Assembly (NCBI GenBank): GCA_947497455.1
Contig: CANMGU010000001.1
Location: forward strand, 620,001 to 684,000
DNA: 64,000 bases
Source: an uncultured Sphingomonadaceae bacterium
Lineage (GTDB): Bacteria > Pseudomonadota > Alphaproteobacteria > Sphingomonadales > Sphingomonadaceae
Direction of reading: 5' to 3'
Shown: positions 48,022 to 57,314 of the stretch, in pieces
Layout of the letters: each line of letters begins with the position of its first letter
Position numbering within the stretch: position 1 is the first letter of the stretch
The notes under the pieces: model-generated
The model's database searches: none
What the model was told of the DNA's origin: nothing
What the model saw: only the letters and a program-made list of their open reading frames with translations
Made by a program: the position numbers and the translations under genes

Positions 48022-49008
48022 ATGATACAGCGTTTAACAAACCTGTTTGCGCTGTGGACTGTCCTCGGTACCGCATGGGCGTGGTTCGTACCCGAGCATT
48101 TTCTGTGGGTTGTCGACGGGCGCTTTCGGCCATTGGGCCAGCCGCTGATCAGCGTGATGTTGGGGCTTATCATGCTGGGCATGGGCCTGACGCTTTCCTT
48201 TGACGATTTCAAACGCATTGCCCGCATTCCTAAATGTGTCGCGGCGGGCGTAGGGTTGCAATTCACGGTCATGCCGCTCGCCGGCATAGCAATTGCCTTG
48301 TTGTTCAATCTGGAGACCGGATTAGCGGTCGGTCTGATCCTGGTGTCTTGCTGCCCCGGCGGCACTGCATCCAATGTCGTCGCCTATCTGGCCAATGCCA
48401 ATCTGGCTTTGTCCGTAACGATGACCATGGCTTCCACCCTTGTAGCGGTGGTGGCAACGCCTCTCCTAACCGGCCTGCTCGCGGGGAAGTTTGTTGAGAT
48501 TGATCAGTGGAACCTGTTTATCAATATGGTTTCGATCGTATTGGTACCGGTCATTGCAGGTGTTCTGCTCAACCGTTATTTCTCGGGAATGACGGACAAA
48601 ATCGCAATTGTTTCTCCGCTGGCTTCGGTCATTGTCGTTGTCCTGATCGTTGGCGGCATAATCGCCAACTCGAAGGCGCTGATTGAAGAGCATTTCGGCA
48701 TTCTCATGCTGGCCGTGCTGCTGCTCCATGTCTTCGGTTTTGGATTGGGTTATGTGATCACACGCTTGCTCGGTTTTGGCGTGGAGGAGCGCCGGACGAT
48801 CAGTATCGAAGTCGGGATGCAGAATAGCGGACTCGGATCCAGCCTCGCGTCTACGCCTGCTTTCGCGTCACAATTTGCCACGCCCATGCAGGCGGCTCTG
48901 GCACCAGTTCCCAGCGCGATTTCGGCGGTGTATCATGTTGTGATCGGCAGTTTCCTGGCTGCTATTTGGCGGAGACAAGGGATCAAAGAGGTGCAGCATG
49001 GCGGATAA
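48022..49008 (+). CDS. bile acid:sodium symporter (BASS) family transporter
   Basis: 328 residues with about ten membrane helices. The GLILVSCCPGGTASNVVAYLANANLALSVTMTMAST segment is the crossed-helix motif of the BASS family (YocS/PanS-type), and VGMQNSGLGSSLA is also conserved. Likely a sodium-coupled importer of an organic anion; the substrate is unknown. It follows gcvPB closely, so read-through from the gcv operon is possible. Overlaps the next gene by 11 bases. Confidence 0.9.
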   Translation: MIQRLTNLFALWTVLGTAWAWFVPEHFLWVVDGRFRPLGQPLISVMLGLIMLGMGLTLSFDDFKRIARIPKCVAAGVGLQFTVMPLAGIAIALLFNLETGLAVGLILVSCCPGGTASNVVAYLANANLALSVTMTMASTLVAVVATPLLTGLLAGKFVEIDQWNLFINMVSIVLVPVIAGVLLNRYFSGMTDKIAIVSPLASVIVVVLIVGGIIANSKALIEEHFGILMLAVLLLHVFGFGLGYVITRLLGFGVEERRTISIEVGMQNSGLGSSLASTPAFASQFATPMQAALAPVPSAISAVYHVVIGSFLAAIWRRQGIKEVQHGG

Positions 49009-49645
49009 GAGCGATTCCGCCCCATGGTTTCGGGATCAAACGGGACCGGAGGATGAGAAACATGCACCAGCGACTTTGCGCAACCGAGATGCGATCGTTT
49101 CGGTTTTGCAAGGAGTGCTTCCGCAAGACGGTATTGTGCTGGAGATCGCCAGCGGCACCGGCGAGCATGCGGTCTATTTCGGAGAGCGGTTTCCACACCT
49201 GACATGGCAACCTAGCGATCCTGACCCGGATGGTTGTCGCTCCATTGCCGCATGGACGAAGCGGGCTGGAGTAGGCAATGTGCTGCCACCGCTACAGCTG
49301 GATGCACTGATGCCCGAATGGAATATCGAAAAACCGGCAGCGATTCTGTGCATCAACATGATCCATATCGCACCGTGGGAGGCTTCGATCGGCCTATTCG
49401 AAAAAGCCGCGAAGCTGCTTAAGCCGGGGAGTATCTTCTTTCTCTACGGACCTTATTTTCGCGGCGATGCGCCAACTGCTCAGGGTAATCTGGACTTTGA
49501 CCGCAGTCTCAAAAGTCGCGATCTGCGCTGGGGCATCCGTGAAGTCGATGACATAGATGCGTTGGCCGCCAAAAACGGATTTACGCGCACCGATCTTGTT
49601 GAAATGCCAGCCAATAACTTATCGCTGATTTTTCGTCGCGATTGA
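48998..49645 (+). CDS. DUF938 SAM-dependent methyltransferase-like protein
   Basis: 215 residues. SAM-binding region LEIASGTGEHAVYFGERFP, then WQPSDPDPDGCRSIAAW and CINMIHIAPWEASIGLFEKAAKLL, and FLYGPYFRGDAPTAQGNLDFDRSL. These define DUF938 (class I methyltransferase fold). The substrate is not known. Start overlaps the BASS transporter gene. Confidence 0.9.
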   Translation: MADKSDSAPWFRDQTGPEDEKHAPATLRNRDAIVSVLQGVLPQDGIVLEIASGTGEHAVYFGERFPHLTWQPSDPDPDGCRSIAAWTKRAGVGNVLPPLQLDALMPEWNIEKPAAILCINMIHIAPWEASIGLFEKAAKLLKPGSIFFLYGPYFRGDAPTAQGNLDFDRSLKSRDLRWGIREVDDIDALAAKNGFTRTDLVEMPANNLSLIFRRD

Positions 49646-49724
49646 CCCGATTGCCGTAACGTCAACCCTCTTGCCTTGATTTAGGCGACCGCTTAACGTC
49701 CCACAAAACAATTGAGGAGCGGGC

Positions 49725-51311
49725 ATGTCAAACGAAGGGCCAGAAATTCGCCGGTGTATGGGGTCATCCATCGCCTATTGGGCAGAGCGTCTGCCGGATA
49801 ATATCGCGCTGGATGATGCTGCAGGCCTCGTTACTTATGCCGAACTCGACCGGATTGTGACCGACTATGCGCGGGCCTTCACAGGTGCTGGTCTGGAAAA
49901 AGGCGACCGGATCTGTTGGCTGGGCAAGAATAGCGGGCTTTATTTCACGCTCTTTGCCGCAGCGAGCCGCGCAGGTGCAGTGATCGCCCCGATCGGCTGG
50001 CGTCTCGCCGCGCCGGAAGTCGCCTATGTTCTGAAAGATACCCAGGCACCTTTGCTGATCTGCGAACCGGAATTTTCCGATGTTGCCAAACAGGCGGCCG
50101 AGCAGGCTGGAACCGTGAAAACCATTCTCGTCGCGGGAGAAGCGGACGGCCTGCAAGCGCTTGACGAATGGCTGGTTAAAACCCAGCCGGGAGAGTTGCC
50201 CGACACCGATCCGGCAGAAGGGGTACTGCAACTTTATACCTCTGGTACGACAGGCAACCCCAAGGGCGCGGTGCTGACCAACGACAATCTGTTCAAGATG
50301 CGTCCGCTGGTGGAAAACAAGCCCGAACATGCGTGGATCGACATCAGTCCGGATGACAGCACGCTTGCGGTCATGCCTTGCGCCCATATTGCTGGGTCCG
50401 GCATTGGTCCGATAGCCTTCTATAACGGCGCGACCATGATGGTCATTCCGGAATTCCATCCCGACAGTGTGCTGGATTGCGTGGACAAGGGTCTCAACCA
50501 GTTTTTCCTTGTGCCGACGGCGTTGCAAATGCTGGTCAACTGGCCGCGGGCACAAGAAACGGATTTCTCTACGGTGCGCTCGGTCACCTATGGCGCGGCT
50601 CCGATACCCCTCGAGCTCTTGCGTCAGTGTATCCAGACAATGCCGAAAGCATTATTCTGCCAGCAATATGGCATGACGGAGACAACCGGCACGGTTTGTA
50701 TCCTCCCGCCAGAGGATCATGATCCGCAGGGTAACGAGCGCATGCGCGGCATAGGTGTGCCATTGCCTGGCGTAGAAATGAAGATTGTAGATGAGCAGCG
50801 TCAGGAAGTGTCGCCGGGCACAATCGGAGAAATTGCCACGCGATCGGGCCTTAACATGCTGCATTATTTCCATAATCCGGAAAAGACCGCTGAGACGGTA
50901 GATGCAGACGGCTGGCTCTATACTGGTGACGCCGCAATCATGGATGCAGACGGCTATTTCTACATCAAGGACCGGGTGAAGGATATGATCATTTCCGGCG
51001 GTGAAAATGTCTATCCGGCAGAAGTCGAAAACGCGATTTTCGGTCACCCGCAGGTCAACGAGGTCGCCGTCATCGGTATCCCCGACGAAAAATGGGGCGA
51101 AGCGGTGAAAGCGGTTGTCTCGCCCAAGCCCGATGCAGGCGAAGTAGATGCCGACAGCGTGATCAGTTGGGCACGCGAGCGGATTGCCGGTTTCAAGGTA
51201 CCAAAATCGGTTGATGTCATTCCGGAATTACCACGCAACGCCAGCGGTAAAATACTACGCCGCGAATTGCGTGACCCTTATTGGGAGGGCAAAGACCGGG
51301 GTGTGAATTGA
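49725..51311 (+). CDS. acyl-CoA synthetase (AMP-forming, class I adenylate-forming)
   Basis: Activates a carboxylic acid to its CoA thioester through an acyl-AMP. 528 residues; AMP-binding loop LYTSGTTGNPKGAV (about 167-180), YGMTETTGT, LYTGDAAIMDADGYFYIKDRVKDMIISGGENVYPAEVE (hinge) and the C-terminal catalytic lysine in NASGKILRRELR. Fatty-acid or aryl-CoA ligase type; substrate not assignable. Ribosome site GAGGAG. It stands alone and ends at a hairpin shared with the converging MAPEG gene. Confidence 0.93.
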   Translation: MSNEGPEIRRCMGSSIAYWAERLPDNIALDDAAGLVTYAELDRIVTDYARAFTGAGLEKGDRICWLGKNSGLYFTLFAAASRAGAVIAPIGWRLAAPEVAYVLKDTQAPLLICEPEFSDVAKQAAEQAGTVKTILVAGEADGLQALDEWLVKTQPGELPDTDPAEGVLQLYTSGTTGNPKGAVLTNDNLFKMRPLVENKPEHAWIDISPDDSTLAVMPCAHIAGSGIGPIAFYNGATMMVIPEFHPDSVLDCVDKGLNQFFLVPTALQMLVNWPRAQETDFSTVRSVTYGAAPIPLELLRQCIQTMPKALFCQQYGMTETTGTVCILPPEDHDPQGNERMRGIGVPLPGVEMKIVDEQRQEVSPGTIGEIATRSGLNMLHYFHNPEKTAETVDADGWLYTGDAAIMDADGYFYIKDRVKDMIISGGENVYPAEVENAIFGHPQVNEVAVIGIPDEKWGEAVKAVVSPKPDAGEVDADSVISWARERIAGFKVPKSVDVIPELPRNASGKILRRELRDPYWEGKDRGVN

Positions 51312-51392
51312 GGTGCTGTTGAACAATATTGTCCCGCTAGTGTCAGCTTCGGGCGCAAAAGCGGGCATTAGATTCCAATGATCTGTTATTGA

Positions 51393-51431
51393 CGAGACCT
51401 GCGAAGCCTTGGCTTGGCTCTACAGGTCTCG
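51393..51431. terminator. hairpin between converging acyl-CoA synthetase and MAPEG genes
   Basis: Perfect 9-base arms CGAGACCTG and CAGGTCTCG, extended by partly paired bases (GAAGCC with GGCTCT), in the 142-base convergent spacer. Likely a bidirectional terminator. Confidence 0.6.
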
Positions 51432-51453
51432 CGAGATTTAGGAAGACGACTTG

Positions 51454-51864
51454 CTAAAGAACGAGCTGAGCGCCGATCATCAAAATCGATGCCCATGAGA
51501 TCAGGTAGACGGGCGTCCTGAGGGCCGGAATGCCGAACGTGTACACGACGGCGTGGGCGATACGGGCGAAGAAGAACACTTTTGCCCACGTGCCAACGGT
51601 TTCAGCAATAGATACATCACCGAGCAGGCCTGCGGCAACAACAACGGCTATAAATGCAGGCATGGTTTCAACCATGTTCAGGTGAGCGCGTTTTGCGCGG
51701 TCCATCCACAATGGTGTTTCCGGTTCTTGTTTCGGGAAGTTTTCCGGATAGTTGGTCAGGAACGTGGGAATGCCCCAAACGAACATGCGGCCAACAATAT
51801 ATGGGGTCCATAGAAAGAGGGTAAGAATGCCGCTGAGGGCAAGATAATAATATGCGGTTTCCAT
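51454..51864 (-). CDS. MAPEG family membrane protein
   Basis: 136 residues, four membrane helices. MAPEG core: LNMVETMPAFIAVVVAAGLLG (the conserved ExxP helix) and FFFARIAHAVVYTFGIPALRTPVYLISW. Eukaryotic relatives act on glutathione or leukotrienes; bacterial ones are mostly uncharacterised. Nearest gene on the same strand is the YHS protein 59 bases upstream, so the two may be co-transcribed. Confidence 0.9.
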   Translation of the reverse strand: METAYYYLALSGILTLFLWTPYIVGRMFVWGIPTFLTNYPENFPKQEPETPLWMDRAKRAHLNMVETMPAFIAVVVAAGLLGDVSIAETVGTWAKVFFFARIAHAVVYTFGIPALRTPVYLISWASILMIGAQLVL

Positions 51865-51923
51865 GATGATATTCCTATGATGGGGCGGAGCGAGCCGGTT
51901 GTGCGCTCACTCCGCCGCAAGGT

Positions 51924-52406
51924 TTAGAGGTCGGTCGCTGCCGTGTGACGGATTTTTTTCCAGTTGGTCTCAGCTTTGGCGATCGCGCCTTCTGGGTCCT
52001 TCTGGTAAGCTTTAAAAATGTCTTCGCTCAGGAAAACGTAGAGCTTGCCGTTGCGGACATCAGCCCAGCGTGGGTCGCCATCAAATTTCTTGCCGACAGA
52101 AACACCAAAGGTGCAGAATCCGCCATTTTGAGGCAGGAAGCTGGCCGGGTTCGCTTTGAATGTATCCAGGTTGGCCTGACTGGTAAAATAATATGCAACG
52201 CCGTCGTGGACCGCTGCAAATTTCGCCGATCCTTCAATCCGATTGCCGGTACTGATGAACGCAACCGTGTCCACACCGTGCAGAGCAAGCGGAGCAGCTG
52301 CAGCGGTCAGGCCGGAAGATACATTATACTCGTCCGCTGCCATTGCAGGAGTAGCAACAAAGGTGGCCAGAGCAATTGCGGTGGCCAGAGTTAATTTCTT
52401 AAACAT
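51924..52406 (-). CDS. exported YHS-domain protein
   Basis: 160 residues from MFKKLTLATAIALATFVATPAMA, a standard signal peptide cut near residue 23. The mature part has the YHS-like segment: ALHGVDTVAFI..., EGSAKFAAVHDGVAYYFTSQANLDTFKANPASFLPQNGGFCTFGV and VRNGKLYVFLSEDIFKAYQKDP. Periplasmic YHS proteins may bind metal, but no function is proven. The upstream extension to 52427 lacks a ribosome site; AAGGAACT precedes the chosen ATG. The 300-base region behind it (52407-52706) is the promoter side. Confidence 0.88.
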   Translation of the reverse strand: MFKKLTLATAIALATFVATPAMAADEYNVSSGLTAAAAPLALHGVDTVAFISTGNRIEGSAKFAAVHDGVAYYFTSQANLDTFKANPASFLPQNGGFCTFGVSVGKKFDGDPRWADVRNGKLYVFLSEDIFKAYQKDPEGAIAKAETNWKKIRHTAATDL

Positions 52407-52638
52407 AGTTAGTTCCTTTTCATTCAATTCTATTTTGGGGGAATTTGCCCCAATGACTTTGCAACCAAAACGGTCACGCGAGTTGACGACAGGAAATTTG
52501 CTTCAAGCGAAATGATGTGACTTTCGGGGAAGAAGATGTGTCCAGCAGGAGGGTGCTGAAAATCTTCGGGAATGTAGGTCACTGCATTCGATTGATGAGT
52601 CGCTCCTTCAATGTCGTTGGAGCGCCTTTCTCTTAGAT

Positions 52639-52700
52639 GGGACGATAAAGCAATATCACGACTTTATATAGCGACTAATAGTCAAATCACTGGGACGATA
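52639..52700. repeat. 9-base direct repeat and short palindrome upstream of the YHS gene
   Basis: GGGACGATA occurs at 52639-52647 and 52692-52700, 53 bases apart, and GACTA-A-TAGTC (52673-52683) lies between them. The spacing and position next to the AraC gene end suggest a possible binding region, but nothing proves it. The rest of 52407-52706 shows no gene. Confidence 0.3.
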
Positions 52701-52706
52701 TGCAAA

Positions 52707-53633
52707 TTATTCTAGCATTTGTCGGTATAAAGTTGGTGCTACACCGAATTTTCCGGCAAAGGCTCGGGTGAATGCAGCCGGTGACTGATAACCGGTTTGT
52801 ATTGCCACTTGCTGCACAGTGCAGTTGCTATGATCCAGTATCGAAAGCGCCTTTTGCAGCCGCCAGTCCGTCAGGTAGGACATTGGGCCTTGCCCCACCA
52901 GATCGCCAAACCGTTCAGCAAAGCGGCTGCGTGACATGCCTACTTGACGTGCCAGTGATTCGACCGTCCATGATCCGGTTGGATCCCGGTGCATCAGTTC
53001 CAGTGCATGTCCAATTTGTGGATCCTGAAACCCTTTTAGCAATGCGCCAATCTCTTCCTGTTCCTCAATCCCTGCGCGCAACAGTTCGATAAACATGATT
53101 TCCGACAACCGGCGGACGGAGGCATCTGATCCGACATTGTCTGAAAACATTTGACGGCTGATCAATCGCAAAATTTCATCGAGCCATGGATTCTGTGCGC
53201 GCATTGACGCAGTGGTGAGCAAGTGATCCGGTAGTGAACGCAAAATCGGATGATCAGCATTTTTGCGAAATGTGAAGTGACCGCAAATTAGCTGTGTCGA
53301 GGCAGTATCCTTGCCTTCTCCGACAACCAGCACACCATCACCGTCATATTGCACCGCTTCCAAGACGTGCTCCAGCGGCGGTGCATCTTCAACCGGGGCG
53401 TCCGACAATATATGTGTTTGTCCTTTGGGGATCAAAATCAAATCGCCCGGGCCGAGTATGATAGCTTCCTCATCGGGAAGCTTCACATGACATTGCCCCT
53501 GGACAACCAGGTGAAAGCGCGCCGCTTGTTCAAGTACCGGAACCGAAACCGACCAAGTTCCCGAAAAGTCAGTGCGAAAATAGAGCGCGCCCCTTAGGTC
53601 GAGCGTATCCAAAATGTCATTGAGAATATCCAT
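52707..53633 (-). CDS. AraC family regulator with cupin sensor domain
   Basis: 308 residues from MDILNDILDTLDLRGALYFRTDF. N-terminal cupin-like sensor (about 10-160: RFHLVVQGQCHVKLP, GPGDLILIPKGQTHIL) and a C-terminal pair of helix-turn-helices (about 200-300: VESLARQVGMSRSRFAERF and VQQVAIQTGYQSPAAFTRAF). I took this start because the 41 codons upstream are unlike the family. Ligand and targets unknown; the adjacent YHS-MAPEG pair on the same strand is a candidate target. Confidence 0.9.
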   Translation of the reverse strand: MDILNDILDTLDLRGALYFRTDFSGTWSVSVPVLEQAARFHLVVQGQCHVKLPDEEAIILGPGDLILIPKGQTHILSDAPVEDAPPLEHVLEAVQYDGDGVLVVGEGKDTASTQLICGHFTFRKNADHPILRSLPDHLLTTASMRAQNPWLDEILRLISRQMFSDNVGSDASVRRLSEIMFIELLRAGIEEQEEIGALLKGFQDPQIGHALELMHRDPTGSWTVESLARQVGMSRSRFAERFGDLVGQGPMSYLTDWRLQKALSILDHSNCTVQQVAIQTGYQSPAAFTRAFAGKFGVAPTLYRQMLE

Positions 53634-53863
53634 GGTGAAACGGTATAACTTTACCAATAGTCTCGCAACAGGCCGTGAATTCCCTATTTGTCCCAATGAT
53701 GATGCGAATCGTCCAGAAAGAGTGCTTGGGTTTGAAGCGTCAGATTGATCGACCACCGTTCCGCTGATCTCATTCCAAAGTCCGTTTTCGGGATGTAGCG
53801 GTCATTGTCAGCAGGTCATGTGCGTCGCATTTCAGCTTCCTACTCTCAATTCAATTTTTTACC

Positions 53864-54451
53864 TTAGCCAGCCAACTGGCCTAGGGCAAAGCTCTGTGCC
53901 GCATCGCGAACCTCTTCGGCCAATTCTGAATCGGGTAGCGATTTGGCAATAACCATGCCGCCTACGCACAAGGCTGCAAGTGACAATGCGCGCTGTCGTG
54001 CCTCCCCGTCCTTTTCACCAATGCCATTCTCGAACAATCCCACCATTGCTTCCAGCAATTCCATATAGGATGTCTGCACCTGCGGATTTGATCGGGCTAT
54101 GTCTGAGGGTAACGCGATCATTGGGCATTGTCCGTCAAGATCGCCCAAATGTTTCGATGACAGATATCCGGATATCATCTGACGGACCATGTCTTCCCCA
54201 GGCGAGCTCGGGTCGACGCCCGCATCTCTGCGCCATTCCGCGCCGCGTCCATGCAGAAAGCTGGATACGGCCGCGTGGTGGAGCTGTTCTTTGGTTTTGA
54301 AATGATTGTAAAATCCGCCACGCGTCAGTCCCGCATTTTCCATGACCATATCGATTGTGACATCTTGAAAGCCGTGGCGGTTGAAAAGAATTCTTGCCGA
54401 TTCTACAATCTTCGTCCGTGTCTGCTGCTTATGCTCCGCACTGTAAGGCAT
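53864..54451 (-). CDS. TetR family transcriptional regulator
   Basis: 195 residues. The N-terminal HTH is clear: RTKIVESARILFNRHGFQDVTIDMVMENAGLTRGGFYNHFKTKEQL (about 12-55), followed by a helical ligand-binding domain (CPMIALPSDIARSNPQVQ) typical of the AcrR-like group. Transcribed away from the YCII gene; a 32-base palindrome in the shared spacer is the expected operator. The inducer is unknown. Confidence 0.93.
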   Translation of the reverse strand: MPYSAEHKQQTRTKIVESARILFNRHGFQDVTIDMVMENAGLTRGGFYNHFKTKEQLHHAAVSSFLHGRGAEWRRDAGVDPSSPGEDMVRQMISGYLSSKHLGDLDGQCPMIALPSDIARSNPQVQTSYMELLEAMVGLFENGIGEKDGEARQRALSLAALCVGGMVIAKSLPDSELAEEVRDAAQSFALGQLAG

Positions 54452-54485
54452 TGGTGTTCTCTCCGTTTTGCGGGACTATAAAATA

Positions 54486-54517
54486 GTTCTAAAAATGTTC
54501 TTTAACATATTTAGAAC
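54486..54517. promoter_or_regulatory. 32-base palindrome, predicted TetR operator
   Basis: The two 16-base halves match at 13 positions; outer arms GTTCTAAA and TTTAGAAC and inner arms ATGTT and AACAT are perfect. It sits 35 bases from the TetR start and 51 from the YCII start, in their divergent spacer, where one bound dimer pair could control both. Confidence 0.7.
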
Positions 54518-54567
54518 GACGCAATAAAGGCCTCAAGAAAGTCACCAACACCTCAGAGGAGAATAAA

Positions 54568-54885
54568 ATGCAGAAATTCATCTTGGCCTATCATGGCGGC
54601 AACACTTCGATGACACCGGAAGAAGGACAGCAGCATATGCAAAAATGGATGGCCTGGATGGATGGTCTTGGTGATGCGGTAGTTGATCGCGGCCTTCCTG
54701 TTGGTCAATCGATCACAGTCAGTGCGGACGGCGTGACCGATGATGGCGGTGCCAATCCATTATCCGGGATTACCATCATTCAGGCTGAAAGCCAGGATGC
54801 GGCTATTGCCATGACAGAAAAATCTCCGCACCTCGACATTGGCGGAACTATCGAACTGGCTCCGGCGATGGACATGCCCATGTAA
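54568..54885 (+). CDS. YCII-related (DGPF-type) protein
   Basis: 105 residues, single YCII-like ferredoxin fold: FILAYHGGNTSMTPEEGQQHMQKWMAWMDGLGDAV and VDRGLPVGQSITVSADG, then IIQAESQDAAIAMTEKSPHLDIGGTIELAPAM. Function unknown; relatives are often encoded beside sigma factors or regulators. Here it is the first gene of a unit controlled by the divergent TetR protein. AGAGGAG ribosome site. Confidence 0.9.
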   Translation: MQKFILAYHGGNTSMTPEEGQQHMQKWMAWMDGLGDAVVDRGLPVGQSITVSADGVTDDGGANPLSGITIIQAESQDAAIAMTEKSPHLDIGGTIELAPAMDMPM

Positions 54886-54939
54886 GGGGGTGGTCAACGG
54901 ACACTTACTGGCAATCATCGCGAAGTAGAAAGTATCAGG

Positions 54940-55497
54940 ATGAGAGATATCGCAGCACTGACATTCATAACTTTAAATGGTGTTATGCAGGCCGTGCGGC
55001 TGCCTGATGAAGATCGCTCAGGCGGTTTTACATCAGGCGGCTGGGCCTCAGAATATTGGGACCCGGTCATGGAACAGGTGCAAAAGGAAGCGATGGCGGA
55101 GCCCTATGATATGCTGCTGGGCCGGAAAACCTATGAGATGTTTTCTAGTCATCAGGACACCAGCATGAACGATGGTCATGTTTATGTTGTCTCATCTGAA
55201 AAAAATGATCCTGAATGGGCGAACACGACCTTCCTTTCAGGCGATATTGTCTCCGAGATCACCAAACTCAAAAATCAGGACGGACCATTATTGCAAATCC
55301 ACGGCAGTTGGCAATTGATCCAAACATTGCGGGCGGCAAACCTGATCGATGAATTTCGTCTGTGGACATTTCCCGTGATTGTTGGTGCGGGAAAGCGGCT
55401 ATTTGGCAGCAATATCGACACAGAGGAGCTTAATCTCGTGAAAACAGCTCCCACCGGCAACGGTGTCATTATGAGTGTGTACCGAAAACCGGATTAG
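54940..55497 (+). CDS. dihydrofolate reductase-like (RibD C-terminal domain) protein
   Basis: 185 residues with the RibD C-terminal/DHFR-like fold: FITLNGVMQAVRLPDED, EPYDMLLGRKTYEMFSS, LQIHGSWQLIQTLRAANLIDEFRLWTFPVIVGAGKRLFG. Homologues (YyaP/YwjB type) are NADPH-dependent reductases of unknown substrate. It follows the YCII gene by 54 bases and is probably in the same TetR-controlled unit. Confidence 0.9.
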   Translation: MRDIAALTFITLNGVMQAVRLPDEDRSGGFTSGGWASEYWDPVMEQVQKEAMAEPYDMLLGRKTYEMFSSHQDTSMNDGHVYVVSSEKNDPEWANTTFLSGDIVSEITKLKNQDGPLLQIHGSWQLIQTLRAANLIDEFRLWTFPVIVGAGKRLFGSNIDTEELNLVKTAPTGNGVIMSVYRKPD

Positions 55498-55518
55498 ATT
55501 GCGGCGAAAAAGGCGAAC

Positions 55519-57261
55519 CTATTGCGCCGGGAACCAGCGGCCTTCAAACACAACACCTTTGACCTGTACCTCCTGTAATTTGGGGGCACCGCCTTTATAG
55601 GGATCGCGGTCCAGCACCGTGAAATCGGCTTTTTTGCCGGTGGCAATGCTACCAACCATTGCATCAAGCCCAATGACTTGAGCGGCCTCGATCGTGATAG
55701 CGCGCAAGGCCTTGTCCAGCGAAAGCCGTTCGGCGGGGGCCTTGGCATTGCCGTCCAATGTGATCCGGTTGCTTGCCACCCAGGCAAGGTAAAGCGGGTC
55801 AATTGGCGCCATATTGAAATCGCTATGCAAGCCAAGCGGGACGCCTTTGCGTTCAAGCGAACCGAGCCGGCTCATTTGCGCGGCGCGGTCGGGACCCATG
55901 CCGGTCTTGGCATAGGTATCGCCGAGTATCCGGATGTAATTGGGCTGGGCTGAGACATAGAGACCCATTTTGCCAATCCGCCGGTTTTGCGCTTCGGTCG
56001 AATAGCCGAGATGCTCCATGACAATATCCTGACCGTTTTTAACGGAAAGTTTCTCTGTGATATCGAGCACCACATCGAGACCCTTGTCGCCATTAACGTG
56101 GGTATGGAGGTTCCAGCCGGCATCCCAGAACCGTTCGGTTTGCCTAAGTAGTTCGTCCGGCTCGGTCAGCCATTTCCCCTCATGACCATCGCTATAGCCG
56201 GGAGGATTCATCTGCATATACTGGGCAAAAAATGCGCCATCGGCGAACAGCTTTACCCGATTGGAGAAGAAGAATTTATCGCTGTCATATTTGGCTTTCA
56301 TGTCCTTCAGCCAGATGTTGGGATCGCCGGTGACCAGCGGTGCAACCGGAATCGCGAGGATGCGCAACGGGGTTGTTGGTTGGTCATAAAGACTCTTGAA
56401 TAGCTGCGATTCCATCTCGGGTCCGCCAAAGCCGCCAAAGGCCAGGTCTGCACTTGTCGTCACGCCGTTTTCGAGCATCATCTGGCGCATATCGATTAAT
56501 CCCTGCCGCACCTTTGCAGGAGAGAAGAGATAGGGACGAAGCTTTTCAATGCCATTGAACAGAGCGGTTTCGTGAATGATCCCGCTCGCATAATCGGCGT
56601 GACCAGGGTCGATCTGAGGCTTGTCAAACTCTGCCTTGAACGCGGCGGCGGTGCCGATGCCGAGCAAATCCAGGGCCTTTGAATTGGCGATAATTTCATG
56701 AAAACTGCGCTGCCAGATAACCACCGCCCGATCAGGTGCGATACTGTCTAGGGCCGTGCGGTCCATATCACCATGGAACAGCTTGTGATGGCCCCAGGTG
56801 ATGAACAGCTCATCCTGACTTTTTGCGAGCTCCTCGCGTAGTCGCTTCTCATAGCTGGCCTTGCCGCGCGCTGCGGGATAGGCCTTTCCGGGTAGCTCCC
56901 AGGCCTCTGGACTGATGAAGGGGATTGGCAGCATCATGATCGTCTGCATCGGGTGGATATGCGGTTCGACAAAGCCAGGCATCAGGATATTTTGGTCAAA
57001 TTGCCGGTCTACCGTCACGGCACGGCCTTCTGTCCAGGCGCTCAGGTCGTCGAGTGATTGGCCCAGTCCCAGAACGATCCCGTTGGCGGTCGCCACATAT
57101 CTGGCTTCAGGATAGCCGGGTTCCATGGTGATGATTTTGGCTGCTTCGTAAACGGTAACGTCTGGATAGGGCTGAGCGGCAGGAGGCTCATTTGCTGCCG
57201 CCATGCTCGAAAAGGCTATTATTGCCCACCATGCGACCGCTTGGCGCCATAAATAATGCAT
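55519..57261 (-). CDS. exported amidohydrolase (YtcJ-like)
   Basis: 580 residues with a signal peptide 1-23 (MAAANEPPAA). Amidohydrolase metal site: MPGFVEPHIHPM (HxH), LHTHVNGDKGLDVV and LGLHSDFNMAPIDP, the pattern of the YtcJ/NfdA-type amidohydrolase 3 group. Substrate probably a small amide or formamide, not predictable. GGGGAG ribosome site. The gap to the DMT transporter upstream is 53 bases, same strand. Confidence 0.9.
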   Translation of the reverse strand: MHYLWRQAVAWWAIIAFSSMAAANEPPAAQPYPDVTVYEAAKIITMEPGYPEARYVATANGIVLGLGQSLDDLSAWTEGRAVTVDRQFDQNILMPGFVEPHIHPMQTIMMLPIPFISPEAWELPGKAYPAARGKASYEKRLREELAKSQDELFITWGHHKLFHGDMDRTALDSIAPDRAVVIWQRSFHEIIANSKALDLLGIGTAAAFKAEFDKPQIDPGHADYASGIIHETALFNGIEKLRPYLFSPAKVRQGLIDMRQMMLENGVTTSADLAFGGFGGPEMESQLFKSLYDQPTTPLRILAIPVAPLVTGDPNIWLKDMKAKYDSDKFFFSNRVKLFADGAFFAQYMQMNPPGYSDGHEGKWLTEPDELLRQTERFWDAGWNLHTHVNGDKGLDVVLDITEKLSVKNGQDIVMEHLGYSTEAQNRRIGKMGLYVSAQPNYIRILGDTYAKTGMGPDRAAQMSRLGSLERKGVPLGLHSDFNMAPIDPLYLAWVASNRITLDGNAKAPAERLSLDKALRAITIEAAQVIGLDAMVGSIATGKKADFTVLDRDPYKGGAPKLQEVQVKGVVFEGRWFPAQ

Positions 57262-57314
57262 ATCTTTCTCCCCTTATCGGGAAGCTATGCGCTTTGCGTG
57301 TGCTTGCCAAGCTA

